From Bernardetia sp. ABR2-2B (GTDB taxonomy: Bacteria; Bacteroidota; Bacteroidia; Cytophagales; Bernardetiaceae): 64,000 nt of DNA. Positions 26,901-35,876 of this stretch are shown piece after piece; position 1 is the stretch's first letter; the number at the start of each line of letters is the position of its first letter. Both the position numbers and the translations under genes were made by a program. Below the pieces are notes generated by a model that was not told where the DNA came from, did no database searches, and saw only the letters and a program-made list of their open reading frames with translations. Where the stretch lies: contig NZ_CP147020.1 in NCBI RefSeq assembly GCF_037126435.1, positions 3,390,001 to 3,454,000 of the forward strand, read 5' to 3'.

Positions 26901-28739
26901 ACAAGTTTAAGTGGAAATGGAACAGAAAATATATCTATCTGTGATACTCCTGTTGATTTTGAAGCATCAAATATAACAGAAAATAGTGCCTTGGTAAGTT
27001 GGAATTCAAAGCCTAATGATATGAAATATCTTTACAAATTAGCTAAAGCTAATGAAGACTATTCTGTCTTGGTATCAACTGTGTCTCCTTCATTTGAAAG
27101 TCAGAATTTAGAACCAAATACAATGTATAAAGTATCTGTTTCTACAACCTGTCTGAATGGAAGTTCTGAATACTCTGAGGATTTCTTTTTTACAACATTG
27201 CCTACTATTACTCCACCAACAAGTGACTTATTTTTGAAAGCAAACAACGTAATCTCTAATCAAAACGAAGTAGAACAGAGTTATACATTAGAAGGAGATA
27301 ATACACCACTTGCTTCTTATCTTACGTTTAATGTTACTTATACTGGGGTTACTACAATTGAGGTTTTACCTTCTTCATTTGCTATTAGTCACAGAATCAA
27401 TGAAATAGCTCCTGATGTGTTTGAGCTTAGAGCAGTTGTTTCTAGTAATAATGGTTCTTCTTTTGGTCTGACTTCTGGAGATGAATTATTGAAAGTCCAA
27501 GTAACAAGAAGCAGTACAGCCGAAGACTGTATTACAGCAGAGATTACTAGAGTAGCTGCCATTGATCAGGACAGAAATAGACTTGATATAGAATCAATAG
27601 ACGGAACTATCTGTTTGGCTACTTTAGCAGATGTAACTGTAAGAGTAAAAACGGCTGATAGTAAGCCTGTAAATAATACAAGAGTGATTGTAGATGGACA
27701 GATCTACACTACAAATACAGATGGCGAAGTAGTTATCCCTTACTCGGTTGATACAGAATTTTCTGCTCTAGTAGAAAAGGATAATTTCACGATTTCTCAT
27801 GCTGAATTTGTAGAAATCCTTGATATCGCCATTGCAAACGACTTAGTAATTGCAGATGAGGGAGAATATCCTTCGTATATTCAAATCGCTGGAGATGTAA
27901 ATCGTGATAATGAAAATTTTTTAGACGATTTAGACAGGATCATCAATGCGTTCTTTGGAGATGAGTTCCCTTGGGGAAATGATACTCCAGATTGGGTATT
28001 TACTACCATTGATGCGACTACTAATCCCTTTTCGCCTCGTTATACAGAAGGAATTCCTGCAAGAACAATTACAGAAAATACAACAATTGAAGTAACTGCA
28101 ATTGCGCTGGGTGATTTAGACTTTGAATATGCTAGACCGACAGATAGAATACAAATGTTGCCTCTTCATGTAGAGCGTAAAGTAGAACAGCTACGAAACG
28201 GAGAGTTCAGAGTTTCTTTTATTACTACCAATACAGCTGATGTAGAAATATTTTCTGCTCGTTTTGAGGTAGAAGGTAAAGAGCTTACTTCACAAGTTTT
28301 TGATTTGAAACACAGAAGTGGAGAAAACAAACTTACAGTTCTTGGTATGGATGGTAGTGGTAGAGATAAGTTTGTAAATGAAAATACAGTATTACTGTCA
28401 TTTATTACAAATAATCCAAAAGCCAATATTACTTCTTTTGAATATGTCAATGAAAATAAAATTCCTTATCCAATTTTATTAAAAACAGATTCAGAAGAAG
28501 GAGAAGAAATAACTGATGAGATTGTTATTTTCCCCAATCCAAATAAAGGAACATTCTTTATCAATAGTCCAGAAATAGGTTTCGTATCTATTATTGATGC
28601 CACAGGACGTACTATTTTTGAAACAGAAATTGAGGTAGGAAAGAATCAAGTTATTCTTCCAAATGCTGCAAAGGGAATGTACAATTTGATTATCAGTTCT
28701 CCTTCTTTTTCTACTGTCAAAAAAATAGTGATAGAATAA
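23991..28739 (+). CDS. T9SS-secreted peptidoglycan amidase with cohesin-like domain
   Basis: A 1582-residue secreted protein. A signal peptide (1-24, ending LSAQ) is followed by a helical domain (about 25-190) that looks like a lysozyme-type fold but lacks a motif I can name. At about 215-390 is an N-acetylmuramoyl-L-alanine amidase (Ami_2/PGRP) domain with zinc ligands in VAIHVPQG and INGHTDPGLHW. Then come a BACON-like domain (about 535-640), two copies of another module (about 640-755 and 756-870, sharing WxxxxxNxxAAPxDPxRF), a Hydin/choice-of-anchor-D type domain (880-980), a fibronectin III domain (985-1070), a cohesin-like domain (1078-1208), a carboxypeptidase-regulatory-like/dockerin-like part with GDVNRDN (about 1300) and a T9SS type A sorting domain (IVIFPNPNKGTFFIN to the end). 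It likely cuts peptide stems from glycan strands outside the cell. Confidence 0.88.
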   Translation: MNYKSRFLLVLLLLFGVLPNLSAQTLTSEYENYFDEAQNETGVPKELLKYFSWTQTRLRHIKAQDYQQHGHDEAPQALTLFGLYADGKGIFQNTLSEVALGSSFTEEELLNSPQKTILATAKWIEQYVGIQLQNGYGLTEKTAYLNALVSLTGIDVNAKASAYVIAILKYDTHKFLSEGLMNQQLHITPIWKDVEVESLLSVNEINLAKQENAVFRVEAVDYSSAEWIGSPNFRLGRTQTVSQVAIHVPQGNFRSVLYTFANAANQVSYHYLVSSDGNRVVQFVNEDNTAWHVGSANPFTIGVGHEGYVDNPAWFTQAMFERSADVTKSIAERHNIDLQKCYNGTGLYALSDWQSYTVLGHTNFPASININGHTDPGLHWNWNTYYSLLNESDITLRIQEPMKFMDYQITSNHNTPYNIWTIGQSKQFIIRVKNITSAFISKWLQLVAISPSGERLVVWNNEGRNVSFFAGQTRTLTLDNSTLVHHVTRSDAGGYKLVLEGGNNQNDIHVVASQENQTYNPHSEDVVIENPYITISESTMNYPAYSSFQNRTIEANMIVTYQASEPWITFTPSAPSIGTGFYARNSSTRINVSENTSSVERRGTITITEFRLNGIPSSYNLPQRIVRTIPIVQAGAVQNDPAEMQIRDMRSESSTIPANGINWEAFIDNPGDQTMEWTVSTYLNNAGVSTVVNPSGGNLVGDGTRNLNVWIPENTTTSSREWKITFENREAAPSDPNRFKTFIYTQEGSTPILTAARLDVRNAPNESRRIAASGESFTGIYINNIGQQLMDWISTTTLNGTTVASVVNPSSGTDLRAGGFTEVAFDFPPNTTSSEKIWEIEIENEDAAPNDPERFFRRRYIQEAEQQTNLQFFDENNREIFSDSYTIEFGNLNLGSEIDKFITISNPNSNSITIQNATIDGVGFSFVNPVSDIPLSNGGSYRLMVKFSPTRVGSHLGILTINYGNGLVFTTSLSGNGTENISICDTPVDFEASNITENSALVSWNSKPNDMKYLYKLAKANEDYSVLVSTVSPSFESQNLEPNTMYKVSVSTTCLNGSSEYSEDFFFTTLPTITPPTSDLFLKANNVISNQNEVEQSYTLEGDNTPLASYLTFNVTYTGVTTIEVLPSSFAISHRINEIAPDVFELRAVVSSNNGSSFGLTSGDELLKVQVTRSSTAEDCITAEITRVAAIDQDRNRLDIESIDGTICLATLADVTVRVKTADSKPVNNTRVIVDGQIYTTNTDGEVVIPYSVDTEFSALVEKDNFTISHAEFVEILDIAIANDLVIADEGEYPSYIQIAGDVNRDNENFLDDLDRIINAFFGDEFPWGNDTPDWVFTTIDATTNPFSPRYTEGIPARTITENTTIEVTAIALGDLDFEYARPTDRIQMLPLHVERKVEQLRNGEFRVSFITTNTADVEIFSARFEVEGKELTSQVFDLKHRSGENKLTVLGMDGSGRDKFVNENTVLLSFITNNPKANITSFEYVNENKIPYPILLKTDSEEGEEITDEIVIFPNPNKGTFFINSPEIGFVSIIDATGRTIFETEIEVGKNQVILPNAAKGMYNLIISSPSFSTVKKIVIE

Positions 28740-28767
28740 AAGTTAGTCAGTAAATTCAATAAAAATT

Positions 28768-28800
28768 AAAGTAGGTGGCATTTTCTGCTGCCTACTTTTT
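28768..28800 (+). terminator. Terminator after the amidase gene
   Basis: aaagtaggtggca pairs with tgctgcctacttt with two imperfect positions. A T-run follows. Confidence 0.75.
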
Positions 28801-28832
28801 GTAAAAACCTTCTTAACTCTAAATTTAAAACT

Positions 28833-31100
28833 ATGAAATATTTAATTATCTTTTTTCTTATTTGCTTCTGCTCATTTATTTTTGAAGTGAAGGCGCAAAG
28901 TTTGATAGGCTCAAATACAGAAAGCATTCCAAATCAAACAGCTACAATAACTTATGTTTTGATAGCAGATGATGTAAAAGGAGGACAAATGGCTATTGAC
29001 TTTGATGAAAATAAGCTGTCTTTCGTTAATGTTACTTCTACCTTGGACGGTTTTAGATACCGTACTTCTTCTAATAAAATTACGCTTTTGTGGATAACCA
29101 CCACTGCAAGTGATTTTGAAAATGAAACTGTCATATCTATAGATTTCCAAGTAAAATCTTCTGTAAGTACAGGAAGTAGAATTGATTTGCCTTTCTCTGC
29201 TAGTCCTATTACATCTTTGGTTCGTTCTGATAACTCTAGAGTTACTCCTAGTTTGACAGCAGCTTATATTGATGTGATTTCTGCTACTGATATTCAAAAC
29301 CTAACTACTTTATCTTTATATAATTCTCTACAAACAGCCACTGACGAAGCAAACCCAGATGATATTTTAAAGATATTAACTTATCGTAATTATGATGAAA
29401 ATGTAGTCATTGATAAAAGTTTGACATTCACTTCTGATGCAACTTCATACAGCCAAATAGAAATAAATCAAATCAAAATAAATAATGGAAACAAGCTTAC
29501 AATTGCAGGGAAAATGAGTGTTTCAGAATTGGTGCATTTAGAAACAACTGGACAAATTAAAGTAAATTCAAACACAGACTTCGCCTTACGTTCCACTTCA
29601 GAAAAAACAGCTATGGTAATAAATGAATCTGAAACAAATACAATCGAAGGCAATGTAATCATGGAAAGGTATTTACCAACTCCTTCTACTATTCCTAACT
29701 CTAATAATATTGGTTTTGATGGGAAAAGTTATCGTTTGTTGTCTTCTCCTTTTTCAGATGCCACAATTAGTCAGTTTGCACCTTTTATGAATTTGGTTCT
29801 GAACACAACTTATAATACAGCTTCCGAACCTGCTTATGTACGTCCATACCCAACTTTTTTTCAATATGATGAGACAAATGCAGGAAGAAAAACAAGTCAG
29901 TTTTACGGGAATTTTATTTCCAATTATAAAGTTCCAACTAATAATTCAAGTGCTTTTTTAGAAGTTGGAAAAGGGTATCAAGCAAATATTACTACTTCTC
30001 AAACATTAAAATTCAATGGAACTCTAAATAATGGGACTCAAACTCTAACCATTACAAATAGTGGAGGAGCAGAAATTATGGCTCTTAATCAAGATGGTTT
30101 TAATTTGGTAGGAAATCCATTTCCTTCGCCTTTAGATTGGGAAAAAGTAATTAGTAATTCAGGAAACAGCAATGTTTCGAACACTATTTACTATGATATT
30201 CCGACAAGTCAATATGAAGGTACTTTTGCATATTATGTGGCAGGAACTGGCGTTAGTATTAATGGAGGGACGAAAGATATTGCTGCTGGACAAGGTTTTT
30301 TTGTACAAGCAACTGCACCAATAGGAACGCTAGTGTTCAAGAATGAAAATCGTCCGACAGTGTATCAAGATGTTCGTTTTTTTAAAACAAAGCAAACAAA
30401 AAATCTAAAAGAAGGTGTTGTCAAATTATCTATTTCTAAAGATGGAAAAAAAGATGAGACAGCAATTTATTTTATAGAAGGAGCAACTCAAAACTTCGAT
30501 TGGAAGTATGATGCTATTAAGATTCATAAAGCGAATAGTAATTTTTCTACACTTTATTCCTATGATAATAAAGGCAAAAGTTTTGCAATTAATGGACTTG
30601 ACTTTTTTGATAAAAACATAACTATTCCTTTAGCTATCAATGTTATTGAAGCTGGAGTACATACAATTAGTGTAGAGGAAATAAAATATTTTCATTCATT
30701 GAGTGAGTTATACCTTTATGATTCGCTTACCCAAACACTTCACGACTTAAAGCAAAGCAAGGAGTATGAATTTGTAGCTGAAAAAGCAAATAATGCAAAG
30801 CGATTTACACTTCTTTTCAAAAAACCTGCAAATTTGGATTTTTATGAAATGAATAAATTGAATGTTTATCCGAATCCTTCTCAAGAATTTGTGTCTTTTA
30901 GTATCCAAAATAGAAATCAAGGAAAGCAAGTTGTTTCTTTGTATAATACTTTAGGTTTTGTCGTCTATCAAGAAGTTTTTGATAAAGAAGAGGCATTTTT
31001 GGAAGGAAAAATAGATTTAAAAAACTTTCCAAAAGGAATCTATATTATGGAATTGAAAAGTAATGAGCAACGTATTACAAAAAAACTTATCAGAAACTAA
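28833..31100 (+). CDS. T9SS-secreted cohesin-like surface protein
   Basis: A 755-residue secreted protein. A signal peptide (1-21, ending VKAQ) precedes a cohesin-like beta domain at about 24-150 (MAIDFDENKLSFVNV...VISIDFQVK), the family that binds dockerin modules in extracellular assemblies. A long beta-rich middle follows, typical of Bacteroidota surface proteins, with LVGNPFPSPLDW at about 430. The end is a T9SS type A sorting domain (LNVYPNPSQEFVSFS to KKLIRN), which directs export and surface attachment. It lies 93 bp after the amidase and terminator. Since both genes carry cohesin-like domains they may act together, but this is inference. Confidence 0.85.
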   Translation: MKYLIIFFLICFCSFIFEVKAQSLIGSNTESIPNQTATITYVLIADDVKGGQMAIDFDENKLSFVNVTSTLDGFRYRTSSNKITLLWITTTASDFENETVISIDFQVKSSVSTGSRIDLPFSASPITSLVRSDNSRVTPSLTAAYIDVISATDIQNLTTLSLYNSLQTATDEANPDDILKILTYRNYDENVVIDKSLTFTSDATSYSQIEINQIKINNGNKLTIAGKMSVSELVHLETTGQIKVNSNTDFALRSTSEKTAMVINESETNTIEGNVIMERYLPTPSTIPNSNNIGFDGKSYRLLSSPFSDATISQFAPFMNLVLNTTYNTASEPAYVRPYPTFFQYDETNAGRKTSQFYGNFISNYKVPTNNSSAFLEVGKGYQANITTSQTLKFNGTLNNGTQTLTITNSGGAEIMALNQDGFNLVGNPFPSPLDWEKVISNSGNSNVSNTIYYDIPTSQYEGTFAYYVAGTGVSINGGTKDIAAGQGFFVQATAPIGTLVFKNENRPTVYQDVRFFKTKQTKNLKEGVVKLSISKDGKKDETAIYFIEGATQNFDWKYDAIKIHKANSNFSTLYSYDNKGKSFAINGLDFFDKNITIPLAINVIEAGVHTISVEEIKYFHSLSELYLYDSLTQTLHDLKQSKEYEFVAEKANNAKRFTLLFKKPANLDFYEMNKLNVYPNPSQEFVSFSIQNRNQGKQVVSLYNTLGFVVYQEVFDKEEAFLEGKIDLKNFPKGIYIMELKSNEQRITKKLIRN

Positions 31101-31108
31101 ATTAAAGA

Positions 31109-31242
31109 TTATCACGGTTGATTCTTCATGTGCCTTCGTTTCCCCAGAAAAGAATCATTGTATTGCTTGAACCACCAAATACGGCTATTCAGTTCAGTGG
31201 AACTGAAGATACAAATACTTCTTACAAAATCAACCGTGATAA
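31109..31242. repeat. Palindrome-ended repeat element, copy 1
   Basis: It has perfect 15-bp terminal inverted repeats, ttatcacggttgatt (31109-31123) and aatcaaccgtgataa (31228-31242), with an internal hairpin (cagttcagtggaactg). A diverged relative lies at 44221-44327. No coding frame is present. Confidence 0.7.
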
Positions 31243-31262
31243 GGTTTATTATATACAAAAAT

Positions 31263-31289
31263 CCTAAGAACTTTCTAAAAACTCTTAGG
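31263..31289 (+). terminator. Probable original terminator of the cohesin gene, interrupted by a MITE
   Basis: cctaaga (31263-31269) pairs with tcttagg (31283-31289). In the inferred pre-insertion sequence this stem is followed by the GTTT that now lies beyond 31611. Confidence 0.5.
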
Positions 31290-31604
31290 GTAGGGTGTTT
31301 AGAGTTTGCTTATTTTTTCACTCACTTTTGTAATGAAGTTTAGCTGCATCGCAGCGTTCTATTTGTAGAAAAAATAAGGCTAAACATATAAAAAGCTACG
31401 TAGCTGCGCTCTATTGAAACTTGGAAATATATGTTAAAAATAGCAATAGGACGCAGCTACGCAGCTTACAATATCATTTTGTTTCTTCTTTGACTACAAA
31501 TAGGTAGCAGCTACGCAGCTAGAAATACGGTCAAATTTTATATTTTTCTGAATTAAAAAAACATAAAATTGAATGAAGAAATTTGAAAATTCTGAACACC
31601 CTAC
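31290..31604. mobile_element. Fold-back MITE (315 bp) with 7-bp target duplication
   Basis: The ends gtagggtgtttagagttt and its imperfect complement form ~44-bp terminal inverted repeats (31290-31333 and 31561-31604, about 80% paired). TCTTAGG flanks both sides (31283-31289 and 31605-31611). Inside are two more nested inverted arm pairs, 31341-31368 with 31494-31521 and 31394-31416 with 31444-31466, all built on GCAGCTACGCAGCT. There is no transposase, so it must be mobilised in trans. Confidence 0.8.
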
Positions 31605-31621
31605 TCTTAGGGTTTAATGCT

Positions 31622-34600
31622 TTACAAATCCTTCAAAGAAAAAAGCTCATTTAGTTCTCCAGTATTCATTTCGGTTATCCAAGCGTTGTTTGTCGTGATT
31701 GCCATATCTGCAATTTCTTTTTTAGACTGTAAAAGCTCATTTATTTTTTCTTCTAGCGTTCCTTTGGTTATCATTCTGTGTACCAAAACATTATTTTTTT
31801 GCCCAATTCTATACGCTCTATCTGTGGCTTGTGCTTCTACGGCAGGATTCCACCACAAATCAAAATGAATGACATGACTTGCAGCAGTTAAGTTTAAACC
31901 AGTTCCTCCAGCCTTCAACGACAAAATCATAAAAGGACAATGCTCTTCATTTTGGAAAACTTCAACGGCTTCATCTCGTCCTTTTCGTGTTAAGCCTCCA
32001 TGTAAAAAGGGAACTTGTGTATGAAAAGTAGCTTGTAGAAAGTCCTTCAAAAGCTCTCCCATTTTGGTATATTGTGTAAAAATCAAAACCTTTTCTTCAG
32101 CTTCATAAATCTGTTTTACAATTTCTAAAAATAGCTTGGTTTTGCCTGAATCGCTTACTTTCATGGTGCTTTCCTTCAAAAAATGCGACGGATGATTACA
32201 AATTTGTTTGAGCTGCATCATCAGTTTCAAAATAACTCCTCTTCTTTTTATTCCTTGAAACTCTTCTACTACTTTCATTCCTTCACGAAGCGTAGTTTCG
32301 TAAAGCAAAGTTTGTTCTTTTGTAAGGCTACAAATTTGGTCTTTTTCTATCTTTTCTGGCAAATCATCAATGATACTTTTATCTGTTTTGAGCCTTCGCA
32401 TAATGAAAGGAGCAGTCATTTTTTTGAAAATATCAGAACGATGTTCGTCTCTATCTCTTTCTATTGGAATGGAAAAATTAGTTCTAAACTTCGATAAAAC
32501 ATCCAAATAATTTTCATTCACAAAATCAAAAATAGACCAATATTCACTCAAACGATTCTCCACAGGCGTACCCGAAAGGGCAATTTTACGAGGGCTTTGT
32601 AGCATTTTGATAGCTTCTGTCTGTCCAGCAGCAGGATTTTTAATAGCTTGTGCTTCATCAATGACCACACATGCCCACTCACGCTCTGCAAAACGTTTGT
32701 CTTCGCTTCTGACTGTTCCATAAGTAGTGAGCCAAACATCTGGCTTAAAACTATCTTTCTCATTATCCTTACTTTCTAGCCATTTTCGTTTTGCTCCGTG
32801 ATAAATGTAAAAAGAGAGCGAAGGCGCAAATTTTTCAATTTCTCGCTGCCAGTTGCTCAAAAGTGTTGTAGGAAGGACAGCCAAAGCAGGTTCATTATTT
32901 TTTCCTCCCAACTGATTTTCTTCTTTCAGTTTTAATAAAAAAGTAATGGTTTGTAGCGTCTTTCCAAGTCCCATATCATCAGCCAAAATAGAACCCAAAC
33001 CTAGTTTTGCATTTTGATACAACCATTCATAACCGACTTGTTGATACGGACGTAAAGTAGCTTTTAAGTTTTGAGGCGTTTCTATTTTTGGAGCTTCTTT
33101 TAGTTCTTGCAATAGCGTTCTTACTTTTTCGCTCAAATCAACTTTTGTTCCTTGATACTCTTCTGTAAGTGCTGTTTGGAGTAGTTCGGCGTTGGAGAGT
33201 TTCTTTTTTTTCTTCTTTAATTGTTCTACAATCAGTGCAATTTCTTTTTCATCTAATAAAACATACTGGTCTTTAAATCGCCACAAACCAGCTTTTTGAG
33301 CTATCATTTTTTCAAAATCGGCTGCCGAAATTTTATCTTCTCCCATCGCTACTTCCCAATCAAACTCCCAAACACTTCCTAACTTCAAGAATGATTCTTC
33401 TTTTTTGTTTTTAGAATTAATAGTCGCTTTTAATTTTGGTCTGACTATTTTTTCAAGTCGTTTTGGTAATAATATCTTTATTCCCAAAATCTGTAAAATA
33501 GGAAAAATTTCTGTCAGTATTTTACTCAATCTCTCTGCTTCAATTTGTTTCGAAATCTGTCCTTGTGATTCTATTATGTCTCTAATCTCGCCCAAAAAAT
33601 CAGACAAAATTTGTAAATCTTGTACAATTGGCAAACGTACATCTTCAAAAGAATCATCTTCAAAAATTACGGCAAGGGGAATATGTGGGGTTTCGTTTTC
33701 TTCGTGTTTGTGGCTTCTCTCTTTATCTTCAATCAGAACTTCTAAAGAAAACGTCTCATCAGCTTCTTGATAATCGCTGTATTCATTTATACTTTCCTCG
33801 TCTGGGTCGCCTTCTTCAAAATTTTCTTGAATAGACAGAATGGGAACATATTTCCGTTCAGACAACAAGAATTTGCCGAGCCAAGCACGAATCAAATGAG
33901 GCATATCTTTTTCTTGATAGCCTGTAAAATTCATTGCCAAATTCATAAAAAAGATACTTTCAACCTTCATGTTGAGTGAAGAAAGTCGTTTTTTGTAACG
34001 TGTCTTTATCCAAGATTCTTCAATATAAAACTGCAAAATCATTCCCAAAATAGTGAGAGTAGATTCTGTTTGGTCAGAATAATGAGGTTCTATCTTTGCC
34101 TTTGTTTTTTCCTTATTTTTTGCTTTTAACCCCACATTTACTGTCCTAATATCAAGCGTTTCAGAGATTTGATTTAGAATTTCTTTACTATTTGGATTTA
34201 AAATAGCAGGTTGCCAACGAATAAAAACTTCATTTTTTTGATTACTGAAAATTGTCGGAACAACAGCTCCACGCTCCAAAAGTGCAAGGGCAAACTGATG
34301 AATTTTGAATAAAACCTGCAACTGCTCCGAAAGGCGTTTTATTTCCGTTGTGGGAAGCGTGTAAAATAAATCTAACAAAAAACCAAAACCGTTATCAATC
34401 TTTGTCTTGATTAGTTTTCGCTTTTGTTTGGTTACCTTAAATGTATTTCGGAGTTTGTAGGAAGCATCAAACGTAAACTCAAAACGTTCTATTTCATAAT
34501 AATTCTTATCATCTTTTTTCTTTTGAGATTGATTTCTAGCATAAAACTCTTCATTATATTTTCTATCTTCTTCTCTTTCTTCTTCCGTTTCATAATCTTT

Positions 34601-35356
34601 CCAATATTCATCTATCGTTTTTGGTAATTTTTGATAGGTAGTTTGAAGAATGCTTTTAAAGTCTTCTTTTTCAAAAAATGGAGGATTCGGTGAAAGAAGT
34701 TGTAGTAAAGTCTGTTGAAGGTCTGGAATTTGAGCAAAAGAAATATCTAAACTCTCTATTTCTTTTGGTTCTGGAAGTTCTTGTATTTCATCTAATAAAA
34801 ACCATTTATCTTCCCATTTTGGCATAGAAGCCATTTTTTGTTTTTGGGCATTATCTTCAATATAAGAAAGCAAATCAAAATCGTGCAACAAGAAAATCAA
34901 GAAGGGATTAGCATCAATTTCTTCTGAAAAAGAATAAATAACAGCTGCAATGTGTTTGCAAGGCATTGCAAAATCTGGACACGAACAACCAGCCCTAAAG
35001 TCTCGCCAACGCTTAGGAAAAAGATGAATATCTTCTTGTTCTAATACATTAAAAAGTTCTTTTGGTAATTGTCTTTGAGTGAGTTGTTGCCAAAGTTCAG
35101 GCTTTTTTTGTAATGTTTCTAGGATAATTTTTTTATCCATCTCATCAAATTCCTTCATTTCTACATACGTAGAGTAAGGCGAAGATTTGCTTCCTTTTAC
35201 CTTTGCTTCTATGGCTGTTCCTCTTATTTGCTTTTTGGAAATCGAACCATTTCTAGCATACGTTTTTCCTCTCGTAAGTCTGCCTGTATCATCTATATCT
35301 GTGAAGGCTTCTAACCATTTTTGTCCCCACCACGTTTTGCCAAATCCTTTTGCCAT
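31622..35356 (-). CDS. SWIM-domain SNF2-family helicase
   Basis: A 1244-residue nucleic-acid translocase. A SWIM zinc finger is at 124-135 (CSCPDFAMPCKH), followed by a long bacterial SNF2-associated region (about 150-700). The SNF2 ATPase comes next, with Walker A in LADDMGLGKTLQT (about 790) and the DEAQ box in VVIDEAQAIKNP (about 900). The helicase C-terminal lobe has LHGGLTRKGRDEAVEVF and the arginine motif QATDRAYRIGQ (about 1180). These proteins remodel protein-DNA complexes or act with RNA polymerase; the target is not known. It stands alone with no defence genes around it. Confidence 0.92.
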   Translation of the reverse strand: MAKGFGKTWWGQKWLEAFTDIDDTGRLTRGKTYARNGSISKKQIRGTAIEAKVKGSKSSPYSTYVEMKEFDEMDKKIILETLQKKPELWQQLTQRQLPKELFNVLEQEDIHLFPKRWRDFRAGCSCPDFAMPCKHIAAVIYSFSEEIDANPFLIFLLHDFDLLSYIEDNAQKQKMASMPKWEDKWFLLDEIQELPEPKEIESLDISFAQIPDLQQTLLQLLSPNPPFFEKEDFKSILQTTYQKLPKTIDEYWKDYETEEEREEDRKYNEEFYARNQSQKKKDDKNYYEIERFEFTFDASYKLRNTFKVTKQKRKLIKTKIDNGFGFLLDLFYTLPTTEIKRLSEQLQVLFKIHQFALALLERGAVVPTIFSNQKNEVFIRWQPAILNPNSKEILNQISETLDIRTVNVGLKAKNKEKTKAKIEPHYSDQTESTLTILGMILQFYIEESWIKTRYKKRLSSLNMKVESIFFMNLAMNFTGYQEKDMPHLIRAWLGKFLLSERKYVPILSIQENFEEGDPDEESINEYSDYQEADETFSLEVLIEDKERSHKHEENETPHIPLAVIFEDDSFEDVRLPIVQDLQILSDFLGEIRDIIESQGQISKQIEAERLSKILTEIFPILQILGIKILLPKRLEKIVRPKLKATINSKNKKEESFLKLGSVWEFDWEVAMGEDKISAADFEKMIAQKAGLWRFKDQYVLLDEKEIALIVEQLKKKKKKLSNAELLQTALTEEYQGTKVDLSEKVRTLLQELKEAPKIETPQNLKATLRPYQQVGYEWLYQNAKLGLGSILADDMGLGKTLQTITFLLKLKEENQLGGKNNEPALAVLPTTLLSNWQREIEKFAPSLSFYIYHGAKRKWLESKDNEKDSFKPDVWLTTYGTVRSEDKRFAEREWACVVIDEAQAIKNPAAGQTEAIKMLQSPRKIALSGTPVENRLSEYWSIFDFVNENYLDVLSKFRTNFSIPIERDRDEHRSDIFKKMTAPFIMRRLKTDKSIIDDLPEKIEKDQICSLTKEQTLLYETTLREGMKVVEEFQGIKRRGVILKLMMQLKQICNHPSHFLKESTMKVSDSGKTKLFLEIVKQIYEAEEKVLIFTQYTKMGELLKDFLQATFHTQVPFLHGGLTRKGRDEAVEVFQNEEHCPFMILSLKAGGTGLNLTAASHVIHFDLWWNPAVEAQATDRAYRIGQKNNVLVHRMITKGTLEEKINELLQSKKEIADMAITTNNAWITEMNTGELNELFSLKDL

Positions 35357-35876
35357 TTTTTATACGGTCTTTTTTTAATTGCTATTCTAGTTTGCAAAAT
35401 TACAATTTTTTACTCTGAAATGATAATTTTTTCAGAATGGGGATATAGGACTTTCAAAATGGAATACTTATCTGATTTATTTCGAAACAAAAGGATAGGA
35501 TATTTTTTTTATAAAAAGATAAACACGGCTTTAAAAGCTGTTAGGGTTGTTTTTTGATAAAAAATAAGAGTGGTTTAGAAATAATTTTTACAAAAATGAA
35601 GTTGGCAAGTCTATTGAAATAAGTAAGTCATAATACAGATAAAATAAAAGCTCTAAAAGTAGCTCTCATTTGTTTTGGTAGAGGAAGGACTTCAAAGCGA
35701 ATTATTTTTTAAAAGAAACTTTATTTTTAAGAATTTATATTTTAACTGTAAAATAAGAATAGAAATAGCAGGTTAAGTTTGTGGCGCAAGTCTATTTTTT
35801 TCAAACCCCTATTTTTAGCATTTCTATGTAGATAAAAAGACCCTTTTTCTATTCATTTAGAAGAAGGGTTTCTTTT
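35357..35876. other. Intergenic region with non-coding element A (about 35524-35822)
   Basis: No gene is seen. About 290 bp from 35524 is clearly related to 57074-57345. Shared blocks in the same order are ggctttaaa.agct, ttggcaagt..attgaaata, gaagga...ttcaaa, aactttatttttaagaat (one T more in the other copy) and atttttagca. In both places a strong terminator-like hairpin follows within about 60 bp. Confidence 0.6.
35840..35872. terminator. Bidirectional terminator after element A and the HD gene
   Basis: accctttttct pairs with agaagaagggt (one G-U pair) over an 8-base loop, with T-runs on both strands. It ends the minus-strand HD gene (stop at 35877) and any rightward transcript of element A. 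Confidence 0.85.

Noticed and set aside
31341-31521. Repeated GCAGCTACG units as a CRISPR array
   Set aside because: The units are inverted pairs inside a MITE, with irregular spacing and no conserved direct repeat or cas genes.
31622-35356. SNF2 helicase as part of a defence system
   Set aside because: No restriction, DISARM-like or other defence partner is adjacent; stand-alone SWIM-SNF2 proteins are common in this phylum.
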